A stretch of DNA of 64,000 nt from Niastella sp. OAS944. GTDB lineage: Bacteria; Bacteroidota; Bacteroidia; Chitinophagales; Chitinophagaceae. Position 1 is the first letter of the stretch; each line of letters begins with the position of its first letter. The notes beneath the pieces were generated by a model. It was not told the origin of the DNA, did no database searches, and saw only the letters and a list, made by a program, of their open reading frames with translations. The stretch lies in assembly GCA_024809215.1 (NCBI GenBank), contig JANUBW010000001.1, positions 1,840,841 through 1,904,840 of the forward strand, in the 5' to 3' direction. Of the stretch, positions 49,998 to 59,744 are shown in pieces. Both the position numbers and the translations under genes were made by a program.

Positions 49998-51947
49998 TTA
50001 TTCAAGCACCATTACAAATCCACCATTTGCATTCATGGTAATATTACAGTTCTTTTGATTTGCGGCATTAAGATTGTTCATCGAAAATAATTCACTGTTG
50101 GTTCCATCTGTGATCAGCGTTGCCTTGCCTTTCTTAAATGCAGTAATGTCAAGGCTGAGCTTCCTTTCATTTTTATCGCCATTAATACCCGCAATGTACC
50201 ACCGGCTACCGCTTCGTCTGGCAATGACGGCATATTGCCCCGGATAGCCTTCCAAAAATTTTACATCGTCCCAATTGTCAGGAAGCTTTCTTAAAAACGC
50301 TTTCACCTCATTGGGTACCTGCACCATTCCTTCAGGCGCCTGAGCATAATGTTGTATGCCTGATAAGAATAATACCGAAAGGGCCAGTTCAAAGGCGGGC
50401 GTGGTTTTTCTGGTACAATTAGACGATGTAAGTCCGGTAAGGTTCATAGGTGTAAAATCCATGGGGTCGAATGCGTTTCGCGTGAACGGCAACATAGCGC
50501 AATGGTTGGCCTGCTTATCGGCTGCACTCTGGTCAAATGTCACCATCTCCATTCCATATATTGCTTCGGCTGTCATAAGATGAGGATATGTTCTTTGCCA
50601 GCCTCTTGGCAATGTAGCACCATGAAAATTTACAAGCAACTTATATTTGGCAGCATCATTCAAAATGTCAACGTAATATTTGATCATGCTCTGGCCATCT
50701 CCGCCGAAGAAATCGATCTTTACACCTTTGATGCCCATTGCCTGCAGCCGGCTGAATTCTTTTTCTCTTCCTTCGCTGGTAAGCAATACATCTTTAGGAT
50801 GATACGCTACCGTGTTCCAGTCACCTGCAGAATTGTACCATAACAGCAATCCAACATTCTTTTGTTTTGCATACGCCGACAGTTCAGCTACTTTGTCGTA
50901 TCCTATTTTAGTATCCCAGTCTGCATCTATGAGGCAATATTGCCAGTGCATGTCAGCGGCATAATCAATATATTTTTTTTGTTCATTGTATGTAATGTTG
51001 TCATCCTTGCTATTGATCCAACTCCAGCTGGCTTTACCGGGTTTTACAAAAGAGGCATCCTTTAACACAGCAGTTGGCGACAGATCGGTACCCAGGGTTG
51101 ATTCTGCAATGGTTTTCAAACTTCCCATTGTTATAATACGCCAGGGTGTAAGCCAGGCCTTATTGTTTTCGGGTAAATAGCCACCGCCTGTAAACACTTC
51201 CCGCGGATCGGCAAAGCCTATTGAATAAACAGCCGAAGCTGAATCATTGATCAACCTGGTGCCGCAATAAGTACCATCAAGCGCCGCTTCGGTGATCAAT
51301 ACCCAGGTATTATTAGTTTTAAATAAAGCAGGGTATACCCAACCTGACTTTAACGGCGATACCGTGCCGGCGGAAATGTTCTGCAAATAATGTTCTTCAT
51401 AAGAGGGATGACAACGCTGCCAACCAGTTTTTGCTTCACTCATGGGTTGCAACCAGGCTTTCGTTTCCTTGTCGAATGCAAATGAGGAACGTTCTTCAAC
51501 TATGGTTTCTTTATTTTTTATCCAGGGAAAAGAATACCGGAAAGCCGCTCCGTCGTTGGATAACCTGAAAATGAGGTCCATTTTTTTCTGTTCTTCATTA
51601 GCAAAAGACAACACTAATTGATTGGCCTGGTAAAGAATGCTGCTTTTTTTTGCATTCTTAGTTTGATAGTTATCTGTTATACGTTCCGGTTTTGATGAGC
51701 TTACCAGTTTCATGCCATGGGTAAAATTATGCCCCTTCATCATAACACCTAAAGCCGAAGGTTGAATGACGTTAACGCCGGACCGTTGTACACTGTATTG
51801 TATTTCACCCGAAGCTGATAAGGATACATGCAGTACAATGGATTTGTTAGGACTTTCCAGTTTCGCTACCTGTTGTGCCTGCGCAGCCAGATTAGTGATG
51901 GCAATAACTGATGCAATCGTTGCAGATATGAGTTTCCTGATAAACAT
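49998..51947 (-). CDS. GH97 alpha-glycosidase, retaining type
   Basis: 649 residues with signal peptide (about 1-24). Domain order is typical: N-terminal sandwich (about 27-280), TIM barrel (about 290-570) and small C-terminal sandwich. The nucleophile position is Asp412 in GVKIDFFGGDGQ, the feature of retaining GH97 members (alpha-galactosidase type); SusB-like inverting members use Glu residues at other positions. Calcium-binding and acid/base candidates lie in LMTAEAIYGMEM. Acts in the periplasm on alpha-galactosides or related ends. It follows GH2 by 75 bp with its own regulatory repeats (52018-52052). Confidence 0.9.
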   Translation of the reverse strand: MFIRKLISATIASVIAITNLAAQAQQVAKLESPNKSIVLHVSLSASGEIQYSVQRSGVNVIQPSALGVMMKGHNFTHGMKLVSSSKPERITDNYQTKNAKKSSILYQANQLVLSFANEEQKKMDLIFRLSNDGAAFRYSFPWIKNKETIVEERSSFAFDKETKAWLQPMSEAKTGWQRCHPSYEEHYLQNISAGTVSPLKSGWVYPALFKTNNTWVLITEAALDGTYCGTRLINDSASAVYSIGFADPREVFTGGGYLPENNKAWLTPWRIITMGSLKTIAESTLGTDLSPTAVLKDASFVKPGKASWSWINSKDDNITYNEQKKYIDYAADMHWQYCLIDADWDTKIGYDKVAELSAYAKQKNVGLLLWYNSAGDWNTVAYHPKDVLLTSEGREKEFSRLQAMGIKGVKIDFFGGDGQSMIKYYVDILNDAAKYKLLVNFHGATLPRGWQRTYPHLMTAEAIYGMEMVTFDQSAADKQANHCAMLPFTRNAFDPMDFTPMNLTGLTSSNCTRKTTPAFELALSVLFLSGIQHYAQAPEGMVQVPNEVKAFLRKLPDNWDDVKFLEGYPGQYAVIARRSGSRWYIAGINGDKNERKLSLDITAFKKGKATLITDGTNSELFSMNNLNAANQKNCNITMNANGGFVMVLE

Positions 51948-52017
51948 TATGGTTGTTTTATGAGAAGTCTTTTATGGGAAGCAAAATTAACAGCTGGTCA
52001 CTGAAAACAGCGCATCC

Positions 52018-52052
52018 AAATGTTACAAATCGGGTATCGAAATGTTTACATT
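52018..52052 (-). promoter_or_regulatory. Paired direct repeats before the GH97 gene
   Basis: AAATGTTACAAAT at 52018-52030 and AAATGTTTACATT at 52040-52052 (read on the plus strand) start exactly 22 bp apart, 71 and 93 bp from the GH97 start. The same arrangement occurs before GH5 at 59556/59578. The second copy lies in the last codons of the GH2 gene. Confidence 0.55.
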
Positions 52053-54893
52053 TTTTGTTTTGAGGCTTGCCGGCTTCAAATCCGACGATGTAGCCGTCAA
52101 TATAATATCCCCGGGCTCCTGCGTTGTTTGGATGATCACCTGCGCCAGGCCGTTGAAGAGTTTTCGCTTCCAGGTTCCGGCAGGTATAACAAGCTGAATC
52201 AAACCGGGATCGGTGTTCACATTGTCCCACTCATATTGCTTTGGGATGGGCGTAGCCACTATGGCAATTACATTTTTGCCAGGCCGCAGCATGCTTGCAT
52301 GTAACCGGTAACCAGCCGCGGTTTCATGTTCTTTTTGGCTGCGTGCAATTTCTTTACCATTTATGTAAAGCGATTGTTCACGGCCAATATTTTTATAAAA
52401 CAACGTAATGGTTGATGAATCATACTTTTGTGGAAGCATAAAGCTGCCCCGATATACATAAGCCTTCGCCAGCTTTTTATAATCCCGGTCTTTGAAAGCC
52501 TCTTTCCAGTTTGTATCATCTACCGCCAAACCTGTTTCGTTCGTAACATCCATACTATCAACAGCTTTCTCTTTCAGATCTTCGATCCTGATAGTTTGAA
52601 GCGTTTCAATGAACCTGTCTTTTTCAAGCGATGTGGGATCGCCGTTACCGACGCCAATTATTTTACCAGGTCCCTGAACAGAAAAACTAATTTCGTTATC
52701 TGCCGTTGGCACGGCAAGACTGTTTTTATCGATCGCTTGCACCGTAACAATGGCTATGTCGTTACAACCTGCTGTAAGTGAAACCTTGTGACCGGTTAAC
52801 CGTATTGATTCAGGTTCTGCAGTCGTTTGAACCACATCGGTCAGCAGCTTTTTTCCGGCTTTGTATCCAACTGCTTCCAGTTTACCGGGCGTATAAGCTA
52901 CTGTCCATTCGAGGTGTCCATTGATTGTCATTTTTTTTCTTCCAAGGCTCTTTTTATTCAGGAAGAGTTCTACTTCGTCGCAATTGCTGTAAGCCCACAC
53001 ATCGATCTTTTTTCCCTCCTGCCCTTTCCAGTTCCAGTGTGGCAGCAGGTGCAAAACGGGTTGTTTTCCCCACCATGACCTCAAATACCAGGCATTATCT
53101 TTTGGAAAACCACAATTATCCAACATGCCGAAATAAGATGTAACAGAAGGCCAGCCGTATGGAGTTGGTTCACCCCGGTAGTCAAAACCGGTCCAGATAA
53201 ACATTCCGGCGAGGTATGGCCTTTCTGCATAAAACCTCCACCCTTCTTCAATGCTATAAAAAGTTGATCGCGGCTTTCGATCATAAGCTGCCTGATAATG
53301 CTTGTTATCGTCGGTTATATAAATACCTCTTGTGGCAAAGGTTGACCCTTCTTCTGTACCCATGCCAGGCTGGTTTGGAAACCGCTTCCGATGCGCATCA
53401 ATATCACCATTACCAAGGTAATTAAAGCCCATTACCTGCAACACATTGGAAATACCGCTGCGGAAACCTCCACTGATGCCTGCTGTTGCAGGGCGTGTAC
53501 TATCTATACTATTGGCATAAGCCTGCAAGGTTGCAGCTATGCGTTCACCGGTAATATTGTTCTCAATGGCCCATTCTTCATTTCCAACCGACCAGCTGAT
53601 CACAGAAGGATGGTTGCGGTCGCGAACGATCATTCGCTTCAGTTCATTCAACCCATCGGCTGTGGCACGCATCAACCGGTTCTCATCGAGCACCAACATA
53701 CCTAACCGGTCACAGGCATCTAACAATTCGGGCGTGGGCGGATGATGCGAACAGCGGTAAGCGTTAGCTCCAAGGTCTTTGAGGGTTTTAATGCGCCAGT
53801 ACTGCAATTCGTCGGGTATGGCAGTACCAACGCCCGCATGGTCCTGGTGATTATTGGTGCCTTTCAGTTTCACCTGCTTTCCATTCAGGAAAAAACCTGC
53901 TGAGGCGTCAAAGCGAATCGTGCGAATGCCAAAGGTAGTTTGGTACAGATCTATTGAATCTCCCCTTTCTTTAATGCTGGTAACCAGCCTGTACAAATAA
54001 GGAGCATCAATATCCCACAGCTTTGCATCATTTACAGAAAGATGCGTACTGATCTCCCTGGTTTGAAAAGGCGCCAGCGAAACAGCGGTATTTGTTTTAG
54101 TGGTAATAATTTTTCCTTCAGCATCGAAAATGGTTTGTATCACATCAATGGTCTTGCTTTCTTTTGCTTCATTGATAACATCTGTTTTAACGCTCACCAC
54201 TGCGTTCTGCCCCTGTACCTGCGAGGTAACGAATGTACCATTCGCCGCTACATGCACGGGCGCCGTTTTAGTAAGCCAAACATGGCGATAAATACCAGCT
54301 CCTTCATAAAACCAGCCTTCTTCCATAGTTGCATCCACCCGTACCGCAATCACATTATTGCCGCCATAGTTCAATACATCAGTGATATCATATTGGAAAC
54401 TACTATATCCGCTTTGTTCTGTACCGAGGTAATGCCCATTTACCCACACGATGGAATTGCGGAAAACACCATCAAAAACAATTGACAGCCGCTTACCAAC
54501 ATCAGCAGCTGGTATTGTAAATGTTTTTCGATACCAGCCAACACTTCGCTCAGGGAACGCCCGGCCAATGGCTTTGAACCCATGACTAAAGCTGGCATCG
54601 GGACTAAACTTCTGTTCAACCGCCCAATCATGTGGCAGATCCAGCTTACGCCATGCGCGATCATCAAAACCCGATGCGGCAGCTCCATCTCCGGAACCGG
54701 CCTTGGCTAAATAAGAAAAATAAGCTGTACCTGTACCAAAGTCCGCCTTAACATCATATGGATGACCAAAAGCAAAACGCCAGTCATGGTCCATTGACAA
54801 ACGTTCTCTTTTCACTTCTTTTTGCTGTGAATAGGTATCTAAAACGGAAAGACTAAAGAGTATTAGTAAAAAAAGGTTCTTATAATAATTCAT
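52023..54893 (-). CDS. GH2 beta-galactosidase
   Basis: 956 residues with signal peptide (about 1-22). GH2 sugar-binding sandwich (about 30-220), immunoglobulin-like domain (about 225-330), TIM barrel (about 335-620), then C-terminal beta domains. Acid/base Glu439 is in SWSVGNEEW and the second catalytic Glu is 514 or 515 in GMGTEEGST. FDGVFRNSIVWVNGHYLGTE and DDRAWRKLDLPHDWAVE are strong GH2 marks. It removes beta-linked galactose, for instance from xyloglucan side chains or pectic galactan. It is 71 bp after the GH74 gene with a terminator between them. Confidence 0.95.
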   Translation of the reverse strand: MNYYKNLFLLILFSLSVLDTYSQQKEVKRERLSMDHDWRFAFGHPYDVKADFGTGTAYFSYLAKAGSGDGAAASGFDDRAWRKLDLPHDWAVEQKFSPDASFSHGFKAIGRAFPERSVGWYRKTFTIPAADVGKRLSIVFDGVFRNSIVWVNGHYLGTEQSGYSSFQYDITDVLNYGGNNVIAVRVDATMEEGWFYEGAGIYRHVWLTKTAPVHVAANGTFVTSQVQGQNAVVSVKTDVINEAKESKTIDVIQTIFDAEGKIITTKTNTAVSLAPFQTREISTHLSVNDAKLWDIDAPYLYRLVTSIKERGDSIDLYQTTFGIRTIRFDASAGFFLNGKQVKLKGTNNHQDHAGVGTAIPDELQYWRIKTLKDLGANAYRCSHHPPTPELLDACDRLGMLVLDENRLMRATADGLNELKRMIVRDRNHPSVISWSVGNEEWAIENNITGERIAATLQAYANSIDSTRPATAGISGGFRSGISNVLQVMGFNYLGNGDIDAHRKRFPNQPGMGTEEGSTFATRGIYITDDNKHYQAAYDRKPRSTFYSIEEGWRFYAERPYLAGMFIWTGFDYRGEPTPYGWPSVTSYFGMLDNCGFPKDNAWYLRSWWGKQPVLHLLPHWNWKGQEGKKIDVWAYSNCDEVELFLNKKSLGRKKMTINGHLEWTVAYTPGKLEAVGYKAGKKLLTDVVQTTAEPESIRLTGHKVSLTAGCNDIAIVTVQAIDKNSLAVPTADNEISFSVQGPGKIIGVGNGDPTSLEKDRFIETLQTIRIEDLKEKAVDSMDVTNETGLAVDDTNWKEAFKDRDYKKLAKAYVYRGSFMLPQKYDSSTITLFYKNIGREQSLYINGKEIARSQKEHETAAGYRLHASMLRPGKNVIAIVATPIPKQYEWDNVNTDPGLIQLVIPAGTWKRKLFNGLAQVIIQTTQEPGDIILTATSSDLKPASLKTKNVNISIPDL

Positions 54894-54911
54894 ACATGAA
54901 TATACTATGCA

Positions 54912-54944
54912 AAAAACTGGGAATGCTTCGCTGGAAGCATCCCC
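54912..54944 (-). terminator. Terminator after the GH74 gene
   Basis: Eleven-base arms (54919-54929 and 54934-54944, one mismatch), loop GCTG, followed on the minus strand by AG and T6. It lies between GH74 (stop 54965) and GH2 (start 54893). Confidence 0.75.
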
Positions 54945-54964
54945 AATAAGTGGTAAAATATCTG

Positions 54965-57900
54965 TTATTTAACGATCAGCTTCCTGGTGAAACTAAGACC
55001 TTTCGAATTTATTCTCACATGATAAAGCCCTGCCTTTAACCGCGCATCTATCTCTATTCTGTTATTGCCTTTAGCCACTTTTTCATAGATCATTCTGCCC
55101 AGGTTATCATAAATTTTCACGACCGCATTGTCCACGATCTCCGGAAGAAGGATGGTAAACCTTCCCGCATTGGCCGGATTCGGATACAGGCTAATAGCAT
55201 GCTCACTCATGTTGACTTGCGTTGACATTCTGGCGCCGCCTGCTCCCGGAATGAACGGAGAGAGATAGTTTCCGGCGATCACCTGTTGTGTAATGCCGGG
55301 GCCCTGCCAGGCTACCGCTATATTATCGCCACCACTGCCTTCCTTATGAAGCACTTCAATATAGTATTTCTGTCCGGCAACCAGGTTAATTGTAGCAGAC
55401 TGTTGTGTGCTGTATTTATTCCATTCTCTCGAATTCGTCCAGCCGTTTACGTAGGCAATCCTTGTTGCACTGGCCGGGTTGTCGCTGGTGCTCAGGTATA
55501 ATTCAGTGTTGTCATCGCCCGCTACCCAGAAGGTGTAGCTGCCGCTTGCAGTAGGATGAATATAGCCGCGGATCCTGGTCCCATAGTTATCTGCCCAGTT
55601 TGTGGGCGCTTCGAAGCTGGTGAGCTGGCCGCTACCCGAAGGATTGTTGGGATAATTGCTATTGGAGGTGAGGCTACTAATTGCAGTTCCGCTGATACCT
55701 GTCCAGTATTCTCTTAGTATGGAGCCTGTAACGGTAACGGTAAACGTCTGCGTACTTTGGCATCCGCCGCTATTGGTATAGGTGGCCACATAGTTCCCGG
55801 CCTGGTTCACCTGGATATTTGAAATACCTGCCTCACGCGTAGTAGCACTAAAATTATTCGGGCCGCTCCAGCTCCACGAACCACCCGTTACAGGTTGGGG
55901 GCCAAACAGCACACTGCCACCGGCAGCTAAAGAACCACTTGCTGTCTGCTGCCAGCTTCCACCATTAAGCTGTACATACGGGGTAATGGTAGAAGGTGTA
56001 CAGGTAGCAGGCTCCCAGTAAATCAACCCTCTTCCGCCGTTGGAGGCCATATATACCCTTCCGGCCACGTTCATGTCGCCGACGAGCAATGGCGCGCCTG
56101 CGAATTGATGGGCGTCATCATTTATCTTGAGCCAGGTAGCACCCTGGTCTGTTGATCTGAAAAGGCCCGTTACGCCCGACACCGTTCCCCAGATGAAAAC
56201 AGTAGGATAGGCAGCTCCGGGCATCGCTTTTCCTATGCCAACCGTTTTGCAATAAGTTACATTGGAAAGATTCGTATAAGCCACTCCGGCATTGGTAGAA
56301 TATCTCAATCCATTGCCGCCGAGCGGCACCCATACATGTCCTTCAAAGCCTGGCACTGTACGGATCCAGGTTGTTTCCCAGGGATAATTCGCCGTTGTGC
56401 TACCCGGTGTACCTGCTACTGAAAAACTAACTCCTTTATTGGTGCTCCGGAGCATTTGTCCGTTGGTAGGATTATAGATATAGAAATTGTTAGCATTTAC
56501 CTGGTCAGCCACAGGAATAGCATCTCCAAATGAAACACCCGAACAAGCCGACCAGTTTGATCCGTTGTTGGTGGTATAGTAGGTTGTTGTTGAACGGTAG
56601 GGACAGTGCAGGATAGTGCCGCCATCAGCGCTGATGCCTACCTTTCCATCATTACCCATATTCGTGGCGCATCCCGTCCAGGTAGCGCCCTTATCGTTGG
56701 AATAGTAAACAACGTTTCCTCCGTTAGAAGCTCTTACTACCCTGTTTGTGTTGCCGGCCGCATAAGCAATGCTCTGGTTATTCCCGTCTGTAGGAGAAAG
56801 TCTTACCTGCGGAAAAGCAGTGAGCGGCTCATGCACAAAGCCTGTTACGTCGCCAAAAGAGGTGATCACCGAGCCTCCGGGAATACTTATCGCGTCAAGT
56901 AATGCGGTTTCTTCAATGCCAACCACATCATATTTCCAGGAAGTATTCGTAGCTGTAATATCAGAACATGTATACACGCCGCCTCCCCCTATTACGCGCA
57001 CCTTATTAAGATTGGCCTGATCAAATTCAATGCAGTCCATCCAGTTAACTGCGCCACAGCAAGACCAGCCCATGCCGTTAGCATCATAGGTGGCATTGGT
57101 GCCATTCTTTAGTGTCCAGGTCGTTCCACCATCGGTGGTGAGGAAAATATAGTCTCCCCAGCCGGTACCAAACTGGTTGTTAGTATAACTGCCACAAGAA
57201 GAAACTATCACCCTGTTTACATTAGTCGGGTCTATACTTACTCCGCCGTATGAATGGTCCTTCCAACTGGCAGGGGTAACGTTTGTCCACACACCGGTGG
57301 CCGTGTTGAGCTTATATAACTTTCCATTTCCATTAGGAGATTGCGGACCTTCATCTTCTGAATAGGTAACATACATAGTAGATCCCTGCAGGGCAGCCCG
57401 GTGTGGCATAAAATCGGTGGTGGGGGAAATATCGGTAAAGCTGGCGCCCCCGTTTGTACTCTTGTAGAGGGTTGCGCCACCGACGCGGGAAACACCGATG
57501 TAAATAGTTTGAGTTGCTCCATTCACTACGCTGCCTGAAGGATCAAAAAGCACAAAACAAATGCCGTTACCGTTGGTTGTGGTAGTTACACCGCTCCAGG
57601 TCTGGCTCCAGGTAACGCCGGCATCTGTACTCTTCCACAATCCGTTCGCCCTTGTGCCACAGAATAGTATATTACTGTTTTTTGGGTCAACTGCCAATCG
57701 TTCACCGTTACCGCGCCCACTTCCATTTCCATGCACTTTAAACGTATTGGTTAGGTCTGTATAAGTAAAAGTATTTCCTTTATCGGTGGACTTTAAGATA
57801 GCAGACTTTCCGTTGCCAACATAATTGGTTCCGCAGAGCATATAAACATTATTTGCATTCTGCGGATCAAGCGCCAGGGCTTCCACGCCATAAAGGTCAC

Positions 57901-58168
57901 TTTGTGAATCGCCAAGCCAATCGAGCAATTGAACCCATTTGTTATTGACGGCATCCCAGCGGTAAGCGCCGCCCACATCGGTACGGCAATACCTGTCGCC
58001 AGTTGTTTTGTGGGTGATGATCCCCGTTACAAAGCCGCCACCGCCAATAGGAGCATGCTTAAAGACATAGCCGGGGGTTTGCGAGTATAAGTTAATGGAC
58101 ATAACCAGTCCGGAAACAAAAAGTACTGCTACTTTTAGTTTACATAGTGATAGTAATTTTTTTTTCAT
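54965..58168 (-). CDS. GH74 xyloglucanase with Ig-like, PA14 and T9SS sorting domains
   Basis: 1067 residues. Signal peptide about 1-29, then GH74 twin propellers (about 35-745) starting with APIGGGGFVTGIITHKTTGD. The first catalytic Asp is in CRTDVGGAYRWD and the second likely in NWMDCIEFDQAN. BNR-type blades repeat as STDKGNTFT and STDAGVTWS. Next an Ig-like domain (about 750-840), a PA14 domain (about 845-975, REYWTGISGTAISSL to NIAVAWQGPG) and a type A sorting domain (LYPNPANAGRFTILLPE). GH74 enzymes cut the xyloglucan backbone. T9SS should place it on the surface. PA14 may bind sugar. 35 bp after GH5. Confidence 0.94.
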   Translation of the reverse strand: MKKKLLSLCKLKVAVLFVSGLVMSINLYSQTPGYVFKHAPIGGGGFVTGIITHKTTGDRYCRTDVGGAYRWDAVNNKWVQLLDWLGDSQSDLYGVEALALDPQNANNVYMLCGTNYVGNGKSAILKSTDKGNTFTYTDLTNTFKVHGNGSGRGNGERLAVDPKNSNILFCGTRANGLWKSTDAGVTWSQTWSGVTTTTNGNGICFVLFDPSGSVVNGATQTIYIGVSRVGGATLYKSTNGGASFTDISPTTDFMPHRAALQGSTMYVTYSEDEGPQSPNGNGKLYKLNTATGVWTNVTPASWKDHSYGGVSIDPTNVNRVIVSSCGSYTNNQFGTGWGDYIFLTTDGGTTWTLKNGTNATYDANGMGWSCCGAVNWMDCIEFDQANLNKVRVIGGGGVYTCSDITATNTSWKYDVVGIEETALLDAISIPGGSVITSFGDVTGFVHEPLTAFPQVRLSPTDGNNQSIAYAAGNTNRVVRASNGGNVVYYSNDKGATWTGCATNMGNDGKVGISADGGTILHCPYRSTTTYYTTNNGSNWSACSGVSFGDAIPVADQVNANNFYIYNPTNGQMLRSTNKGVSFSVAGTPGSTTANYPWETTWIRTVPGFEGHVWVPLGGNGLRYSTNAGVAYTNLSNVTYCKTVGIGKAMPGAAYPTVFIWGTVSGVTGLFRSTDQGATWLKINDDAHQFAGAPLLVGDMNVAGRVYMASNGGRGLIYWEPATCTPSTITPYVQLNGGSWQQTASGSLAAGGSVLFGPQPVTGGSWSWSGPNNFSATTREAGISNIQVNQAGNYVATYTNSGGCQSTQTFTVTVTGSILREYWTGISGTAISSLTSNSNYPNNPSGSGQLTSFEAPTNWADNYGTRIRGYIHPTASGSYTFWVAGDDNTELYLSTSDNPASATRIAYVNGWTNSREWNKYSTQQSATINLVAGQKYYIEVLHKEGSGGDNIAVAWQGPGITQQVIAGNYLSPFIPGAGGARMSTQVNMSEHAISLYPNPANAGRFTILLPEIVDNAVVKIYDNLGRMIYEKVAKGNNRIEIDARLKAGLYHVRINSKGLSFTRKLIVK

Positions 58169-58203
58169 AAAGTTTCAATCGTTTAATTTTTATCAAAATA
58201 TCT

Positions 58204-59490
58204 CTATTTGGCTCCTGCCAAAAGAGCGTCAATCGTACGCTGATCTTTTACTATAAGGGTTTTTCTATCCAAAGCGGCGCCTATATCCCACCAGAAAGGT
58301 TTTATTCCACGTGCCAATGCCTCTTTCGTTGTAAAGTTTATCCAATAGTCCACCGAAGCGTTATGCAGGGCAAGCTCTTTGGGAACATGAGCGTTATTAT
58401 CACGTCTGTAAGCGCCATACTCGCCCATGATCACCGGAATTCCTTTATCAACAAATTTTGTCTTCATTCTATTGTAGTCAGCAATCTGATCGTTCTCTTC
58501 TCCGTAGGTAGCATTACGGTCAGGCTCAATGGTTGAATGATACCCATTGCCCCAGTAGTAAGCCATTTTACCCCAGCTCACGTCCTCATTCAGAAAACAA
58601 AACTGTGATGGCATATAATTATGCACTTCTACCATCAGGCGGTTGGCCACCGGATCTTTAGGAAGTGTATTCATCAGATCAGCTGTCAATGTGGCGTTTG
58701 TATTCGGCCCCTGAACAATAAGGACGCGGTGACTGTTCCTTCCGCCTGTAGCACGAACGGCATTTACGAACGTTTGGTGGTATGATGCCAGCACGGCCAT
58801 CTTCTCCTCATTATCAGCAGCCGGTTCATTAGCGCTGGCAAACATAAGATGCTCATCAAAGTCGCGCATGTTGGTAGCGATCTGTTCCCATAATGCTTTT
58901 TGTTTAGCATTGACTGAATCCTGCTTTAGTTGAGTGATATTATTCTCCAGCCAGCCACCGTCCCAATGAATATTCAGCATAACATACAAGCCGTTATTGA
59001 CACAATAACCAACAACCTCTTTAACTCTGTTCATCCAGCTTTGATCTATGTGTGCAGTGGCTTTGTTATCAAGGTGCGTATTCCATGCACACGGAATGCG
59101 GATAGCAGTAAAGCCCAATTGCTTTACTGTTCTCACATACGACTCGGTGATCAGCGGGTTGCCCCATGCGGTTTCACCGCCGATAGCTTCCATTGTATTA
59201 CCAATGTTCCAGCCCAGTTTGAATTTGGCAGCCAGTTGTACAGCGGTGCTCATTCCTGCTGAATCAGGCGCTTTGGGCGATGTGTTATAAGATGGATACC
59301 CACCACCGGTGGCAAAAGTATCCGATGGTGAAGCGGCGCGCTCCGGAGCAAGCGCATTGCCATTTTTATGACAGTTTGTAAAAATCAGTACGGCAATAAC
59401 AAGCCTTATTATTTTGGCCCTGGAGATAAAAAATCCGGAAACAAAAGTTGATATATCCTTTTGTTTACATAGTGTAGGTAATATTTTCAT
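58204..59490 (-). CDS. GH5 endoglucanase/xyloglucanase lipoprotein
   Basis: 428 residues with an unusually long N-terminus before the hydrophobic segment; lipobox-like IFTNCHK anchors the Cys at about 41. The GH5 barrel (about 75-425) shows KLGWNIGNTMEAIGGE (subfamily-4-like opening), AIRIPCAWN, acid/base Glu222 in SANEP and nucleophile Glu357 in IMGEYGA. An internal Met in the N-terminal part could be the true start. Surface endo-enzyme cleaving beta-1,4-glucan, most plausibly xyloglucan given GH74, GH31 and GH2 neighbours. Carries its own regulatory region upstream (59505-59590). Confidence 0.93.
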   Translation of the reverse strand: MKILPTLCKQKDISTFVSGFFISRAKIIRLVIAVLIFTNCHKNGNALAPERAASPSDTFATGGGYPSYNTSPKAPDSAGMSTAVQLAAKFKLGWNIGNTMEAIGGETAWGNPLITESYVRTVKQLGFTAIRIPCAWNTHLDNKATAHIDQSWMNRVKEVVGYCVNNGLYVMLNIHWDGGWLENNITQLKQDSVNAKQKALWEQIATNMRDFDEHLMFASANEPAADNEEKMAVLASYHQTFVNAVRATGGRNSHRVLIVQGPNTNATLTADLMNTLPKDPVANRLMVEVHNYMPSQFCFLNEDVSWGKMAYYWGNGYHSTIEPDRNATYGEENDQIADYNRMKTKFVDKGIPVIMGEYGAYRRDNNAHVPKELALHNASVDYWINFTTKEALARGIKPFWWDIGAALDRKTLIVKDQRTIDALLAGAK

Positions 59491-59504
59491 AAAGCAATCC
59501 TTCT

Positions 59505-59529
59505 GGTAGTTATATGCCGTAAAACTACC
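59505..59529. promoter_or_regulatory. Inverted repeat before GH5
   Basis: Arms GGTAGTT (59505-59511) and AACTACC (59523-59529), 11-bp spacer, 15-39 bp before the GH5 start. Could be a leader hairpin or an operator. Confidence 0.4.
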
Positions 59530-59555
59530 GGGATGTTCTTTGAGCGAGGGACCTC

Positions 59556-59590
59556 AAATGTTGCAGATTATGGCCCGAAATGTTACAGAC
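59556..59590 (-). promoter_or_regulatory. Paired direct repeats before GH5
   Basis: AAATGTTGCAGAT (59556-59568) and AAATGTTACAGAC (59578-59590) start exactly 22 bp apart, 66 and 88 bp from the GH5 start; compare 71 and 93 bp for the pair before GH97 (52018). Candidate activator sites bound side by side on one DNA face. Confidence 0.6.
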
Positions 59591-59699
59591 CAGATGACTG
59601 CATGGAAATCAATCAACTGCAAGATCCGGTGCTAATGAGATCAGCAACAAAGAAAACAAAACAGATATTATTGTAAAACCGGATTTGAAATAGCTAAAA

Positions 59700-59730
59700 G
59701 GGACTTTTCGATGAGATCACGAAAAGTCCC
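59700..59730 (-). terminator. Hairpin terminator after the T9SS-domain remnant
   Basis: Perfect 11-bp arms (59700-59710 and 59720-59730) around a 9-nt loop, then TTTT on the minus strand, 15 bp past the remnant's stop. Confidence 0.7.
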
Positions 59731-59744
59731 GGCGGGTAATCTGT

